Shown here: positions 31,541 through 46,500 of the stretch, piece by piece | How positions within the stretch are numbered: the first letter of the stretch is position 1 | Layout: the number at the start of each line of letters is the position of its first letter | Assembly: GCF_000003815.2 (NCBI RefSeq) | Contig: NC_049982.1 | Location: forward strand, 16,878,974 to 16,942,973 | Direction: 5' to 3' | DNA: 64,000 nucleotides | From: Branchiostoma floridae | Lineage: Eukaryota; Chordata; Leptocardii; Amphioxiformes; Branchiostomatidae | Position numbers and translations under genes: made by a program | Notes under the pieces: generated by a model | Seen by the model: only the letters and a program-made list of their open reading frames with translations | The model's database searches: none | What the model was told of the DNA's origin: nothing

Positions 31541-34500
31541 TTACAACTGCATGTGTCTCCAGATGTACTCGTTGTCCATGATCTCCTCCATCTGTCTCTC
31601 CAGCTTCTCTGCCAGGGTGGACTTGGGCACGTTCCTCTGGATGAACTGCAGTGTCAGCTCATACAGGATAGAGTCTTTGTTCTCTGGTTTGCACACATTT
31701 AGATGGTTCACATCCACCTGGTGGAACTCTCCAAAACCTGGATCTGAGGGAACAACACCAAACATAACATTTGTAAAATAACAATAACTTCATAAAGGTC
31801 TTGTTTCAAGCAGCCTAGTACTTGTATTTTACACAAAGAGCAAATACATATTTCTCAATCTTAAAATGATTTTGTCAGTCAACTTCATACTTCAAACTTG
31901 TACCACTTCACCCTTATATTTTGTCATAGAGTTAGCATTTCCAGACATCTAAACCCTATCACTTTTGAAATAAATCATGTGCATATCAATGTACTAGTAT
32001 ACAGTATGAGAAAAGCCTTGCCGCATGGTTCACTAAGATGTTTCCAACATGCAGTTTTGTAGGACCAAAGTAGCAGTGAACTGACTTGCAGACTTGAGAG
32101 GCACAATGAGTGTCTTAATGGTTGTTCCCTGGGCGATGTTTGTAGGCACAGTCTCTGCCAGGGTCAGGATGTCCACCTGCTTCGTGTCCACAAAGACTGT
32201 GAAGTCCTCATGTAGTTTCTTCAGGGTAGCATTGTCTGGTCATATGGGGGCAGAAGGAACTAAGTATTACATACATCATAAAATGAGTGGAGTATGTTGG
32301 ATGAAAAAATTGGATTGCCATCATTAGAGAACTTTTTAGCCATAACTTAGGCCCCATTCATGATGCAAAAAATGAAACGGTTCTATCGGTTAGGCCTGGA
32401 AATCCGACAGCAAACGACAGGAAACGGTTTGCATTTTGCGTTCACGATACAAACTTGCAAACCGTTTCAGTTCCTTGAAAGGGCATGGTAATGCACGGTA
32501 ATGCGACCTCTGACCCCTGAGGTTGTTGTGATCTTGCCCAAACTTGTACTTCTGTGTCAGATTATTGGTCTTTGATCGAAATTGAACCAATGTCTTACTG
32601 TATTCGAAGCTGGGTTCTGTTATGACCTTGAAAATGCCTCTGAAAACATTGTGGTCCCGATATATGCCATGCTATGATATTTCCACTGGATCTCCTGACA
32701 CATTCCTCTTGCGATATCAGGACTGCTGGCTCCTCACTTGACTAGGAGGCGGCCCGATAATAAAAACGAATTTTACGATTGAAAACACGGCCGAAACACC
32801 CGAATGACAGATTAAAAATTGTACTTTTTCCCTGTGGCGCCACCAAATATGAACGCACATGCCTGGATGTAAAACGGATCGCGCCGCTTTTGCGTTCACG
32901 ATACAAATTCGCAATTCCGGATAAGGAAGAAACCGTTTCAATACTACCTCGCGAGGAGGTTCCGAACAAACCGTTTCCTATCGCTTCAGATCCGTTTCGG
33001 ACCGTCCATGATGACAAAACTTATCCGTTGCAGCTGGCCTAACCGATAGTAACCGATAGAACCGTTTCATTTTTTGTATCATGAACGGGGCCTTAACTTG
33101 CAGGGAGCAAAGCAAGAAAAGAAAACCTGTGCAAAGTAAAACACCAATGAACAATACGCATGGACCTGAATATTTAGAAACACCTGTTTGGGTTTAAACC
33201 TACCATGGCTGAGTTCTCGCACCTCCACAGATGGGAAGAGCAGGTAGCGCACTTGTGTGGAGTAGGCAGCCAGGCTGGAGCCAAAGTGGGGGGTGCTGTA
33301 GAACAGGATGCCCTTGGTGTTATCAGCAAGGTCACCAAAACTGCTGTCCTGCAGGGAATCCGTCAGCATCTTCTTCACCAACAGTCCTACAAATAAAGGG
33401 AACATGTATCTTGGGACAATCACAAGGATCAAAGAGCAAGGGGGAGCTGCAAGGACTGCATTAACTGCCAGTGCCAGCCAATTTGTCTTGAATACAGAAC
33501 ACCAAAAATAAAGCCATCGATACCTGTAAAGGGTGGGCGTGTTGCTATACCAAAATATGAGATATCGAAGAATCACTTCTATGAAAACCTATGGTCAAGG
33601 ACACAGGGTTTTCTGCTGGTAATACTGGTAACAACATTGTGTGTGACTCTTAATCATCAAAATAGGATATCCCTGAGTTCATAAAACTGACCACATAAAT
33701 CAGCTCAATTCATACTGAGATTATCTCTGTTAAACCTACGCTTATTGTCCACTGAACTGGTTCTCAGTAATCCAACTCCAGCTTCACAGATTTAAGCTGT
33801 TATATGAAGTTTTTATACTTGTACGTTAACTGAGGCTTTTCTATATTTGTACGTAAAATGAGGCTTTCCTATATTTGTACATGAAATGAGGCTTTCCTTT
33901 ATTTGTACGTAAAAGGAGGCTTTTCTATAGTTACATGTACACCTGAAATGAGGCTAATCAAGAAGGTTAAATACGGGCTAATCAAGGAGTCATATATGTA
34001 GGCAGCATCCTTGAGCTGAATGGTTGACCTTCTCCTGTCCTACTTACCCCCCATGGAGTGTGTAACCCAGATGATGGGCCTGGTTCCTACACCAGCGGCC
34101 TTCAACTTTTCCAGAATCTCCCTGCTGCGGTTGGCTAGGGAACGCCTGCAAGGATGGATGAAAATTTGTGAATGTTGAATAGCCCCCAACAGGGACAATC
34201 TCCTTAGTATCCCATGGGCAAAAATAGAAGTAATACCTTCCTGTCATTCCCTGGGCAGTTTTCTTTTATAAGTGTCAGGCTGTTGCCAACAATATCTAAA
34301 TGCAATCATGCATCCAGTGAACAGGTTTCTACACACCTGTCATGTAGCCAGCCTGAAATCATTTTCCGTCCCCTCGATTTTGAATCCTATTGAGAACCCA
34401 TGGCGTGAGATGTCGCACTGAAGGGGCAACATTCTGAGGTGGATTCAGGGACATGCTCGCTGGAAAATTTTTGAATCTAGACCTTCTGGAACACTATTTT

Positions 34501-37500
34501 CTGCATTTTGAGGTGTAAATTTTACTGGTAGACTTAGATGTTCAACGACATCTGTTTTGTTAAAAAATTAAACAAGGGAGACAGTTTTAATATATCTAAA
34601 CATATTGATTTTTGTCCGTCACAGAGGACGGAATGGGCAAGTTTTTTTCCTGTCCTCAGCTGCAAAATTCCGTCAAAGGACGGAAGGACGGGTGCTGGCT
34701 ACAAACCCTACTAACCCTGAAGGATACTGCTACAACCTGTAACGGCTTACCACCCCCAAATACCCCATCACCAATGCCACATAGCAAAACTATGCATGAT
34801 GTGACCTAATTGTTAACTTTTGTCCATAATAGACTGCTTTCTGAATGGCCATAACATTTGTCCATCAAGATTCTGTCAAATAAAAACAATACTACATGTG
34901 CTTCACTGTTCTATTATGGAGGTCCTGTGTTTGAGGAGGTGCCTCAAGCACGTAAACAGCCTCATTACTCAGATTGGGTACCTAGTGGCTGCAATAATAC
35001 ACCAAGGTGAATACACCAAGGTGAATTTTGATCTAACATTGCATGATTTCCATATTCATGTTTCACAACTTTCACATCATATTTGACCAATGCATAGCCA
35101 CTTGAATGTTTGACTACTGCATTAGCTGTTATATAACGTCAAACCTGTACAAGTGGCGTCCTAAACACCATGACCACGTGGCGAATTGGCTGCATTTTGC
35201 TGGACCTTTAGCCAAAGTTTAGGTACTCTAATTTTTCCCATTGAGACAAGCATTAAAAATCCTGTCTACCGTGACCACATAGGCCAGACTTTATTGGTTC
35301 CTGAGTGGTGCTCTTGGACAGTTTGACTGCACACGAAACACTGCACACAAAACAGAGCTAGGCATGAAAATGTCCCACTTTTCCTGTTCCACAGGGCAGA
35401 TGGGCTGCCAGTCACTCAGGTGGGTGTCATACTCCACCGACAGGATCCGCAGGTTGGGGCAGTCCTTCGCTAACCAGCTCTGGGGAGACATAAGGCAACA
35501 TTGAGGCAATTTCTACAAGCATGGCAAATAGTACATCTTACATTTTGTACATCTGATGACGAGGTGCTTTTGTCAGTATTCATTACTTTGGTTGTTATTT
35601 GTTTCTGATCAGGATAACTTATCATGGATTCCTCAATAATTTAAAAGAAAATTATTCAAAGAGGGGATAAACAATGAGGCCCAAACTCTTCTCATACAGG
35701 AAATGAACCCATTTGACACCAACACAGCTTTGTGTGGCTCTAGCAGACTAAAGGCTTGAACATTCATTCAAAAAAGAAGATGGACCTTAGGCCAGCACTC
35801 TGTGTACTCCTCCCCTTCCTCTGGGTGGGTGTGGTTCTCCATCTCTGAGTGGGTGTGGTTCTCCATCTCTGGGTGGTCGTCTGCATTGTCCTGTTGCCGC
35901 CATGTTTTAATGGCTCCACCCAACAGACCATGCACAAAGACAATGTCTGCTCGGATAGCTTCTCTGGAAAATACACACAAGAAAGACGACAGATGCTTAG
36001 AAATGTGGCCTGACAAAATAATATTGCCAAAGTCTAGCCTCCACAAAGCCTCCCTACAGGATCATGGATAGTAGAATTTAGGTGAGTCCAGGAGAGTGAG
36101 TCTTTGGGAAGGGTACCATTTAACATTTAACTGAATGGGACCTTATGATGGCCACACTCCCTTGGTAAATTATTCTCAACAAGCCAAAACCTACCAGGCA
36201 GTTACACATACCTTGGCCCAATTGTTGACAGTTCAATGCTGTTTATTGCTCCATCTTTAGATCTCTGTGCAAGTTTACTAACCCAAACCAAAATGGGATG
36301 GTATCATGATTCATTCTAGCAACAATTCAATATCATGCTGGTCCTTTCTTGAAATTGAGGAAGGCCTTTGTGTAATAGAAAACATCAATATTTTCTGCTA
36401 CTGCACCATATCTAAAGGAGTGAAATCCAATATGCTTAGAAAACAATGAAGGTGAGCTAGTCTGTAAAACAAGTTTTCCTGGCTTTATGACCAATTCATC
36501 TTTCAAAAATGAATTTAATTTTTGACTACTTACTAAATGACTACTAACCCCGTGAGTGCTGAGGCTGATGAGAGCTAACCTTCACTGGTGGACATAGATG
36601 ATGGAAAGGTTAGACAAGCCTTATATTTCACCAAAATAGGAGCAAGCAGATATACATGTATTTTCCAAACACTCGTGTGCAACAGGCTCATTATGCTCAA
36701 GGCTAGTCAAGTGGGCATTTTGGTTGGCCATGACAAGTTTTTGTAGGGTCACACAGATACTATATACAGTCAATACCCATTCAGCACCAAGGACATCACC
36801 AATATAATGTACACCCCAGACCTTCAGGGACCCTTCTTTTGACCAGAGGTTCTTCTTCTCTGCCACTTTCCTTACATCTTTATAGATTTCCTGTCAAATC
36901 AGTATACTGTCTAAATGTGGGCTCAAAATAAATTGTCATATCTTATTTTAGGCTTATGCACTCTCTTTACATGGAAAGGCCTGTGAGCCTTGTTTTGTAG
37001 TCATCTATAGTTAGATTAAAAATTTAAAATCTAAAAAGAGCCAACTGTTAACCTGCTAGTTTCCTGCATCTAACTTCAGATCTATATCTGTATCCATCAA
37101 TATGTAAAACTGCTCTTTACATTATCACAGCATTTTCACTTAGGCCATGTTGATTTGATTTGATTATATGGATGCCATGAATGGAGACCACCCTAACACA
37201 TTCCCAGCATTAGCATCCTAGGCTCTGTTTGATAGGAATCTCTATCGGTTGAACTGGGAATTCTGACAGAACGCAATCTCTACCCTGACAGATAAATAGT
37301 GTTGGTCCCTACCGGTATCTATAGATGATGAATCCTAGCTCTGGTATGGCATTCAGCATCAGACTGAACTATCTCCCAGCTCTTATCTCTTTATGACATA
37401 AACTTCATATCAATGGTGACTGGGATCTATTTTACCAGCATTCATAACTGGATACTTTTGTACCTCTGCCTTTTTTTAAATGCATGAGTTATTTTGAGCA

Positions 37501-40500
37501 AAAGCCAGAATATATCTGACATGTTGTGTCAATTTTTCAGCAGAGTCAAACCTATACCCTTTCATCAAAATCATGGGGAATGATGAATACCAATCAGTTG
37601 TGAACACAATAGATGACAGGATGTTGGCAACCGTAAGCTATTTTTTTTTTTACCATGTAAATGTTCTTAGATATTGTCCATTAGTTTGTCAGCTAAACAA
37701 ATTTCCTTACACCACAGACAGATGCGCACTTCCAGATCATCATGGCACAACTTCCTTCTCATCTTGTACTTGACTTTGAAGTGGTAGGTATTGCAACTGG
37801 GAAGTTAGCAAGTTGAGAATATGACATGGTAGATCACCCAAGGTCTTTACCCTCCCACACACAAGATTGCCCTTCAGATTGCAGGCAATCCTGCAGCAGT
37901 CAGACAGAGACTAAGGGTGATGCAGAATACACTACTAATATGTTGAAATCTGTTCATGTCATGAAATGTGCCATAAGTTGGGAAAATTTGGTGTCCTGAA
38001 ATAAAAATATTGTGAAAACTGCAATTCAAATATTTGATAGTGGCACATATGTGAAAAACATTCCAATTCTTCTACAGAAGCCTGGGGGCACAAGTAGAGG
38101 CCTGTGGGATACTGTAAAATGCAAACTGGTCCAGAAAACCCATATTAAATGCTATCACGTCCCAGGTGTAAAAAAAAAAACATTCAAGAAAGATGTACAA
38201 AAGGAGCAAAAAGGGATACAGAAACTGAATAACGCTGTTAAAAAGCTGCCTAAATGGGCTCCTGTCACAACCTTGAGACAACCTTGTGTGGCTCATCATG
38301 ACTACAGTAACTGTCAACAGAGATGTTCCCAGTCAATCCAGCACAAATTTATTTGAGCTTACAAAGACCTATTTCACTGTGGGCTGAGTGGCAACACTGC
38401 CTTTTAATCCTATTAATGGATACACGTGGCACTCACTGTACTGATTGGGTGTCTGACTGCAGAACAAAAAAATCTGAAAAATTGCTGAGTGTAATGACAA
38501 TCACTCTATCAGTTAAGGTATGAAAGACAATGATTACAAATATGCCACAAGAATTAAGCATCTGATACTGGGACAAACATTAGTGCAGGAGGATTACATG
38601 ACCTAGTGTTCTGTGTGCTGAGTAATCAATTCATCTTCTGTGGCAACTGGATTAAGAACACTACTTACAATCCGTATTAAAACAGACTATATAACTGTTC
38701 ACATATATCACAGCTTGCTTAAAAGCATTGTCCTATCAAAATGGGTCGTTACAGAACCTTGCAACAAGAATCGTGACCTGCATTGTTTGCATGAGTGACC
38801 TTGGCTTTGCTTCACTGCAAAATGGCCAACTTGTAATTCATAATACAGTATCAGGGGCTGAATATTTTGTAGGGGGCAAAATTATTGCAAGTTGCTTGTG
38901 CTTTTTTTACCCACAATCCTGATTTATTCCAGAAAAATCACAGGTTGCAGGTTTGAATTTCTAGTACTAAATCATATACATGTACAGTCATCTTTCTGAG
39001 CAATAGTTGCCAGGGTAGCATGCGTGATGGAAAACATGATTGAAAGCAAACACCAAATGGATAGCTCAGCTTCTGTTGTGGGTTAATCCTAGCTTTATGT
39101 GGCACCAGTCCGACCATTTTGGTGTGGAGCAAATTGTCTCTTTATCTGGAGAAAGGCAGGCCCAGACATTTGTATATGCCACATTATATGCCCACAGCAC
39201 TTTGTTGAAAGGTGCTGAAACATTCGTGTGTGTCAGTATATGTCTATCAGTATTTTACAAAACATTCGGCAGTTTATTTGGTAAAATAACCAGCACAGAG
39301 ATACTCACCTGTTGGTCCAACTCTTTCCTATGTCACAAATTAAAGACTAACTCTAAAACAGTGACTTGTGCAGTCTACTGGTTATTGTGTTTCTCAGACA
39401 ATAAAAATATATGCCCTCAGCCTGGGAGTTTAAGTTACTGTAACTGGCTTTTTCTGGCACATTAGCATAGCCAACCTTCCAGGCAATGATGATAAAAGGA
39501 AAGAGCAGAGTGCTAATCTTGAAGAAAAATGGTGCCTGGTAATCTGATAGACATGCTATTGCTGGATAGCAGCTGCTCAGTACCAATCTTAGCATCAATC
39601 AACATCAGCACAAAAGAAGAAACCCCTACAGACTTCTTTACATCAAATGATAAGCTACATGAATGAGATTTTTGTGCCATTCACAAATCCAAAGTGATAT
39701 TGATATGCCATAGGTGCACTCAAATTTCTTCAATGCACACTTCATTTTCACACTTTGTTATGAGCAAGTAAGGCCAAAAGATTAAAAAAGAAACTGGTGG
39801 TTTTGTAAAAGGAAATGCCTTTGATATCATAGAAGGCTTCCCACTCATGTCCAGTCTGTGGGAATCCCATGTCAATCTACCCGGTAAGAGGACTTTATGG
39901 CATTCGGGATCATAGCAGAGTTTTAAATTTCCCAAAGATGCCATTCAAGTGTTTTTGCAGTGGTGTATCATTAAAAAACAGTGCATTGCATTCCCGATTA
40001 CAAGTGTAAGAAAAGCGCTATTGAAAAAGAACCAATTGGTATGCAGAGAGGTGTGCAACGGTTAGCAACCCCTCTTCTGGGTCACAAGGCCAGGCTACAA
40101 AACCTAGTATCCACTGGAGTCATGTATCCCATACGTGGGTTACAGTCCTTTAAAAGCAAGCATCCATCTTGATCCAAACTACAGCAGGAAAAAATAAATT
40201 AAAAGGGGAAATACCTATTCAACAAGGTCACACACCAGGTAACCTTGACTTTCATCTTCCCAACAACTACTCACATACCCAATATCATTACAGATGATAT
40301 GATCCAGAGGTTCAAAAGTTATGCAGGCAACATCCAGAAACACAGACACACAGACACAAAACCAGACATACACCCTAAAAACGATTACTCCACTATTGCA
40401 TCACCATTGGGTATTGAACCTTTGAATAAGGAGTCCACTGTGCTATCCACTTGAAGTTACACTAACCTTGACCTGTCCTGAGGGTGAAACAGATAAACCC

Positions 40501-43500
40501 CATCTTGGTACTTCTCAGGACTGCAGGTGTCTCTGTCCAAATTGGCTAATGCTCGAGCAGCATGGGTGACCAGGGAGATGTGATCACTCTTCATCAGAGA
40601 TGATAGAATAGTCACCCACCCTATAAAAAAAATACATAATTGAGTTTTCTCTACAGGGAAAGTTTGCAGCACAAACAGTGTCTACTGCGTGACTTTAATG
40701 CTGAGGAAGGGATTTTCATTGTGGTTAGACTGACTCCTCTTACACTGAATTTTGACACACAAATGGTTATACATCGATCCATCACAGAACGCCAAATCAA
40801 TAGTTGAAGAAAGTCTTTTTCTCCACTTATTACAGTTATTCCATTTATCAATATGTTGAATTAAGACTTTGTTGCTGTTTGAAATGTTGACCAGCCTTGT
40901 CTGCTGACTTTGTGGTTCCTTGGTACTAGCCATCACCAGATGACTCAATTGCTCCCTCTTTCACCTGCCCGCTTCATTAATTTTTCTGCAGAAATTAGAG
41001 AACCAAGAATCTAAATTGACAGTATCCTGCATGTGTAAATTTCTATGCTAGCTTTTGAAAGCTACAAGGTAGTGGGACCATTTTGAAGTCTAACCATTGG
41101 TTTCAAATGGAACACTGACATGACCATTTAAGTATCATCTAAGTCGCATCCTGAACAGCATTTAAAAGAGACATATAAATGTTACTGCCATTAGGGATCA
41201 CTTCATGGACAATCACATGTTACCAAAAGCTTCCTCGTTACTACAGGGACCAACATTTTATGGCTAAAACTACCACGTGACCAATACTGACACTCATTTT
41301 TAGCCTTTCTCAATATTACAGAAGTGAGTTTGAGTTACAATATCAGTACCAAAATTTGAGTCTGCAGCAATATCCTTATCAAAAGTCAAAATAAGCTTCA
41401 GAGCAGTGAGATTTCCGCTGTCCGTACCAGCTTGTATGATTTGTCGGTGCAGTTGTTCGTGCACAGCCAGGTTGCCTATGACTCGTACAATGTTGCGGAG
41501 GATCTTCTGAGCAGAATGGCTGCTGGACCTGTAAGCTCTCTGCAGCAGCTGCAAGCCTCCCAGCCTCACAATGTCTGAGCAGTGGGATGGTACCTGGTAC
41601 GGCAGGGAGGGACAGTTGTGTATAGGGTTATGGATTCAACATGAGAGTGACGAGGAAAAAATCACTCAGTACCAAGAAGAAGGAAAAATGCCATCTGCAA
41701 GTCAGTGCAGTTAATAGGGATGGAAGTATTCAATGACAAGAGACAGAAATACCGGTAACCAAATCCATTGCATGAGTGCTATTCAGACCCATATATTGGG
41801 AGTACCCATATATTGGTATAAATGTCATTCAGTAAGAGGGGTGAGAGTGACGAGGTCAACATGGATGCTATTCATAAATGGTGGTCAAATCCATATTGCA
41901 CTACTGTGAATGTTTGTCAGCACCAAGGACAGGACCTATCAGGTTACATGATTGTTAATGTTATTGAGTGCCTGGTAATGGTATCAGGCAGCAAGGAAAT
42001 GATTTTAAATGCTGGTGTGAGTGCTTTTCAGCACCAGGGACAGGAACCATGGTGTGGAGGAAATGCTTGTGTGAATGTCATTCCATGTCATATCTGCCTA
42101 CAGATATCACTTTGTGAGTGCAAACATGTTCAGCCAAGAGGAACAAGAAGTGTGAAATGTAGTGGCAGTGAGTTATCCACTGAGTCTAGGGTACAGTATT
42201 GCAAGACCGAGCCCAACCCTCTCCTTCAATCACCTTTTACCTCCCCAACAAAAGCCAGGTATGCCTTGGCCAAGGGAACAGCCTCTATGGCATGTCAGGT
42301 GAGTCAAAACTAGGACTTGTGGATTTGTGCCAAATACACTAACTATTATGCAAACACAAAGCCATATGATGTAAAATGAATTCAGTACAAAAAAAAACAG
42401 TAGAAATGTGTGTGATAGGTATCAATCAGAGTTATCAAATTTTACTCAGTACCAAGAACTGTGACCACAGTTGCTACATTTCATCAATAAAACCATCTAG
42501 CATTATGACCAGAGCAAGGTTGTTTTGTCTGATAGAAGACTATCTTATTTCCAGAATCAGTCAGGAACAAGCATATGAGTTGGAACATGATTAGGATAAT
42601 AAATATGGTAGGTAATATGAATATCATTTAGTATAATTTTATCAATACTTGCAAGAGTACGTTTCTCATTCAAATGACAGTATAGGACACACAACAACAA
42701 CCTAACTGTCAAGAGACAGGTTTGAAGGAGACATAAAGACAGGCAGAACTATTACAGGAAGTAGGACCTACCTTTGAGTGTTTGACCAATGCCTGAAGAC
42801 AGAAGGACAAGACTTTCTCTTCAGGCACATTGCTGAGACTTTGTGCAAAGGACAGGCCATTTCCTCCAAAACACCACAATCCTCCCTGAAATCACAGATG
42901 GCACAAAAGTTTTCTATTGGTTAGACATACATAACACTATACTTCGAGAAAATAGAGCACATTTAGAACAATTATTAATGACAGTGCATAGTTATGGTAG
43001 TCTATCTGCAGCCCTGGGAATCCCAAAGGAAAAGAAAGCTCTGCTACATTTCTTTTCCTCTCTTTCTACACCATCAATAAACCAAAGCTGAAAACTGTTG
43101 CCTATGTCATGTATGTGAGTCTTTGTAAAGATGTTCATAATGGAATTTGCCACAGTATATGTGAGCCAGCAGCAGGTTTACGGTGAACCAAAAATTGAAC
43201 CAGCAAATCAGCATTGCAACTAATTATACTGGCAATCCACAACATCATTCATGTTCATTTCTAAAACAGTCTAAAATCATAAACAATTCTAAGCTATACT
43301 ACATAGTTAACTATAATGATATCAAATACCAGCAACCACATAATGGTTTGATCAGGTAAAATAGAGTTGAATAGCTCAATTCAGGAAAGTTAAAGATTTG
43401 TGCAACCATTGGCTTCCTTTGGCCTGTGGTTGACAAGGAAAAAGGCATTAACTTATTCAGTCTGGGTAAGTAGATTGACACAAAAGTATGGCATGGCTCA

Positions 43501-46500
43501 AATTGGTTTGCAACATGACTCCAACCATATACAATTCCAAGCCATACTAATACACTATCATGATTTGACCTCAAATGGTTGGATCAGGTACAATTAGAGT
43601 TGTACAGTCCAATTCAGACATTTAAAGTAAAACGTTTGACAGTGCTGAAACCTATGGTTGACCAGCATTAACTTTATTGGTCAGGGTTGGTAGATTATAA
43701 AAAAGTATGGCTGGAATTGAACCTACATGTACAGTCAACTACATTATAACTTACCACCTACATATCACATGGAAGTCAACAGTAACCGTAACAACAGAGG
43801 GGGTGGAGTGGCATTATTTATCAATTCAAACATCCCGCATAAAAGACGAGCAGACCTTGAGATCAATGGCATTGAATTATTATGGACAGAAATTCATCTC
43901 CCCTATGTACAACCTATACTTATTGGTTGCCTTTACAGGCCTCCCAGTGCTAAGGCAGAATACCTTAACACTATTGTGCAATCATTAGAAACAGTATCTA
44001 ACGGCGACAAGGAAGTCATGATTTTAGGGGACTTTAATATCGATTGGTCAAGTGATACATGTACAATGAAACAAAGACTTAACTTAGAACTGTCTTCACT
44101 CAACTTAACACAAATGGTGAAAGATCCAACTAGAATTTGCACAAACGTTAATGGCACTGAAACATCATCTTGTATAGATCTGCTATTCACAAACAGACCA
44201 GACTTATTCACATGTGCTAAATCTAGTCCATTAGGGTGCACTGATCACAACCTGGTGTATATAACTAGGAAGACAAAACCTCCTAAAGGACAGCCGACCA
44301 TCACTCACAAACGATCATACAAAAAGTTCAATCAACTAAAATTCCTACAAGACATTTCAGAAGTCCCATGGCACCTTGTAAGTAATGAGCAGGACGTAAA
44401 CGATGCACTACATTGCTTCATGACTTTGTTCACACAAGTTGTGGATGAGCACGCCCCTGTTCGGAAGTCCACCGTGAGGTCATCACCAGCCCAGTGGGTC
44501 GACGGTGACCTCCGAGAACTGATGACACTAAGGGACGATGCAAAAAAGGAAGCACAGGCATCAGGTCTTTCATCCGATTACATGGTGTACAAGAGACTGA
44601 GAAATGTTGTTGTGAGGGAAAACAGAAAGAAAAAGAAAGCACATTACAGAGAATTACTTGACACACACAGTTGTAATGGTGACACCAAGAAACTATGGAG
44701 GGTGATAAATGGAATACTAGGCAGAAACACATGTGATACACCTAAATTTATTGAGACAAATGGTAAAATTTTGACTAAGCCTAAGGACATTGCCGATCAC
44801 TTTAATGAGTATTTTGTAAACAAAGTGTTGCGGCTTACTCAGGGAGATGAGCCAGATATTACAAGAATAACTGCACCAATTGACAAGTACATTATGAAAT
44901 CCAACGAATGCTCCTTCTCTTTTCAAAGAGTAACTGTGCACTATGTCCATGAGCTTTTAACATATCTTCCCCAGTGTTATTCAACAGGTTTTGACAATAT
45001 CGATAATACATTACTACACATATCTGCCGACCACATAGCTACCCCTTTGTGCCACATATTCAACAGTTCTATTGAACAGGAGATTTTCCCCACACAGTGG
45101 AAAAGTGCTAAGGTACTTCCGCTAATAAAAAACAAAGCCCTTCCCTTAAATGGTCCAAATAGCCGTCCCATCAGTCTCCTACCAGCAATAAGTAAATTAA
45201 TGGAGAAAATATGTAAAGATCAAATCCAGTCATACTTAGTCTCTAATAACATTCTGTCCGATCGCCAGCATGCATACAAGATGCATCACTCCACTGCTAG
45301 TGCTCTTGTGCAAATGACAGACAGATGGCGAGAGGAAGTAGACAAAGGCAATCTTGTAGGTGCAGTGCTCTTGGATTTCAGCGCCGCCTTTGACGTGGTA
45401 AACCACAAGGTGTTGTTAGCCAAACTAAAGAGCTACGGGTTTGTCCAGTCGGCCGTCAATTGGGTCAACAGCTATCTGACAGATAGAACACAGGCTGTCA
45501 GTGTTAACGGTGGAGTCTCATCACACAGGAAATGCTTGAGTGGTGTTCCACAGGGGAGTTGCTTGGGGCCATTACTTTTTTGTATATATAGCAATGATTT
45601 ACCCACTGCTATAACTCACTGTAACATAGAGTTATATGCTGATGACTCCACTCCTTCCGCTTCTGGCCCAAATGTCTCTATGATACAAAACACACTTCAG
45701 GCCGAACTTAACCATATATGGGACTGGGTACAAGCAAACAAATTAGTATTAAATGTGGAGAAAACAAAATCGATTTTGATGGGAAGTCGCCACAGATTAA
45801 GGAGCAACCCAGAGTTACAGCTTTCTTTGAATGGCAAAAGGATTGAACAAGTATTTCAAGCAAAACTACTTGGTTTCATTATAGATCAGTACTTAACATG
45901 GACACAGCAAGCAGACAAAGTCCTGAACAGGATGACTGGTTCACTAGCAATGCTTAAGAGATCTAGACATCTGATTGTGGATGGACCGCTAAAGATGGTG
46001 ACGCAGGCACTAGTGCTATCCCATCTGGATTATTGTGCTTGCTTGTTATCTGCCTGCCCTCAGACCTCCTTGAACAAGCTACAGATTCTGCAAAATAGGG
46101 CAGCTAGACTAATTCTTAATGCGCGCTATAATGAGAACATTGATTATATGCATAGTAAACTACAATGGCCAACAGTTAAAGAAAGATTGTACACAGGCAC
46201 TCTTTCTATGTTCAACAAGCTATTAGTATCTAAGGAACCTAGAGCTATGTATAGCAGATTAGAAAACATTAGTAGCAGACATGAGCACAGCACTCGTCTT
46301 GCGACAAGTGGTGGTTTTAGATTACCTAAGCCAAGAACTGCGGCCTTGACAAGGACCTTCTTGTATAGATGCACCAAGTCATATAACACTTTCCCACCAC
46401 AAATGAAAGCAACCTCACCTTCCATTTTCAAAACACACATTGTGAATTGGATCCGGACAAAAATCAACACAAACAAACCCTTGCAGGATTGGTGGTAGAC

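Noticed and set aside
32836-32841. GGCGCC at 32.8 kb as a further module copy
   Set aside because: It lies inside the PIF/Harbinger-like element and lacks the flanking arm, linker and SOX-like site.
33079-33576. A 165-aa minus-strand gene
   Set aside because: Only the part up to 33386 is real; it is SERAC1 exon 12 read through its introns.
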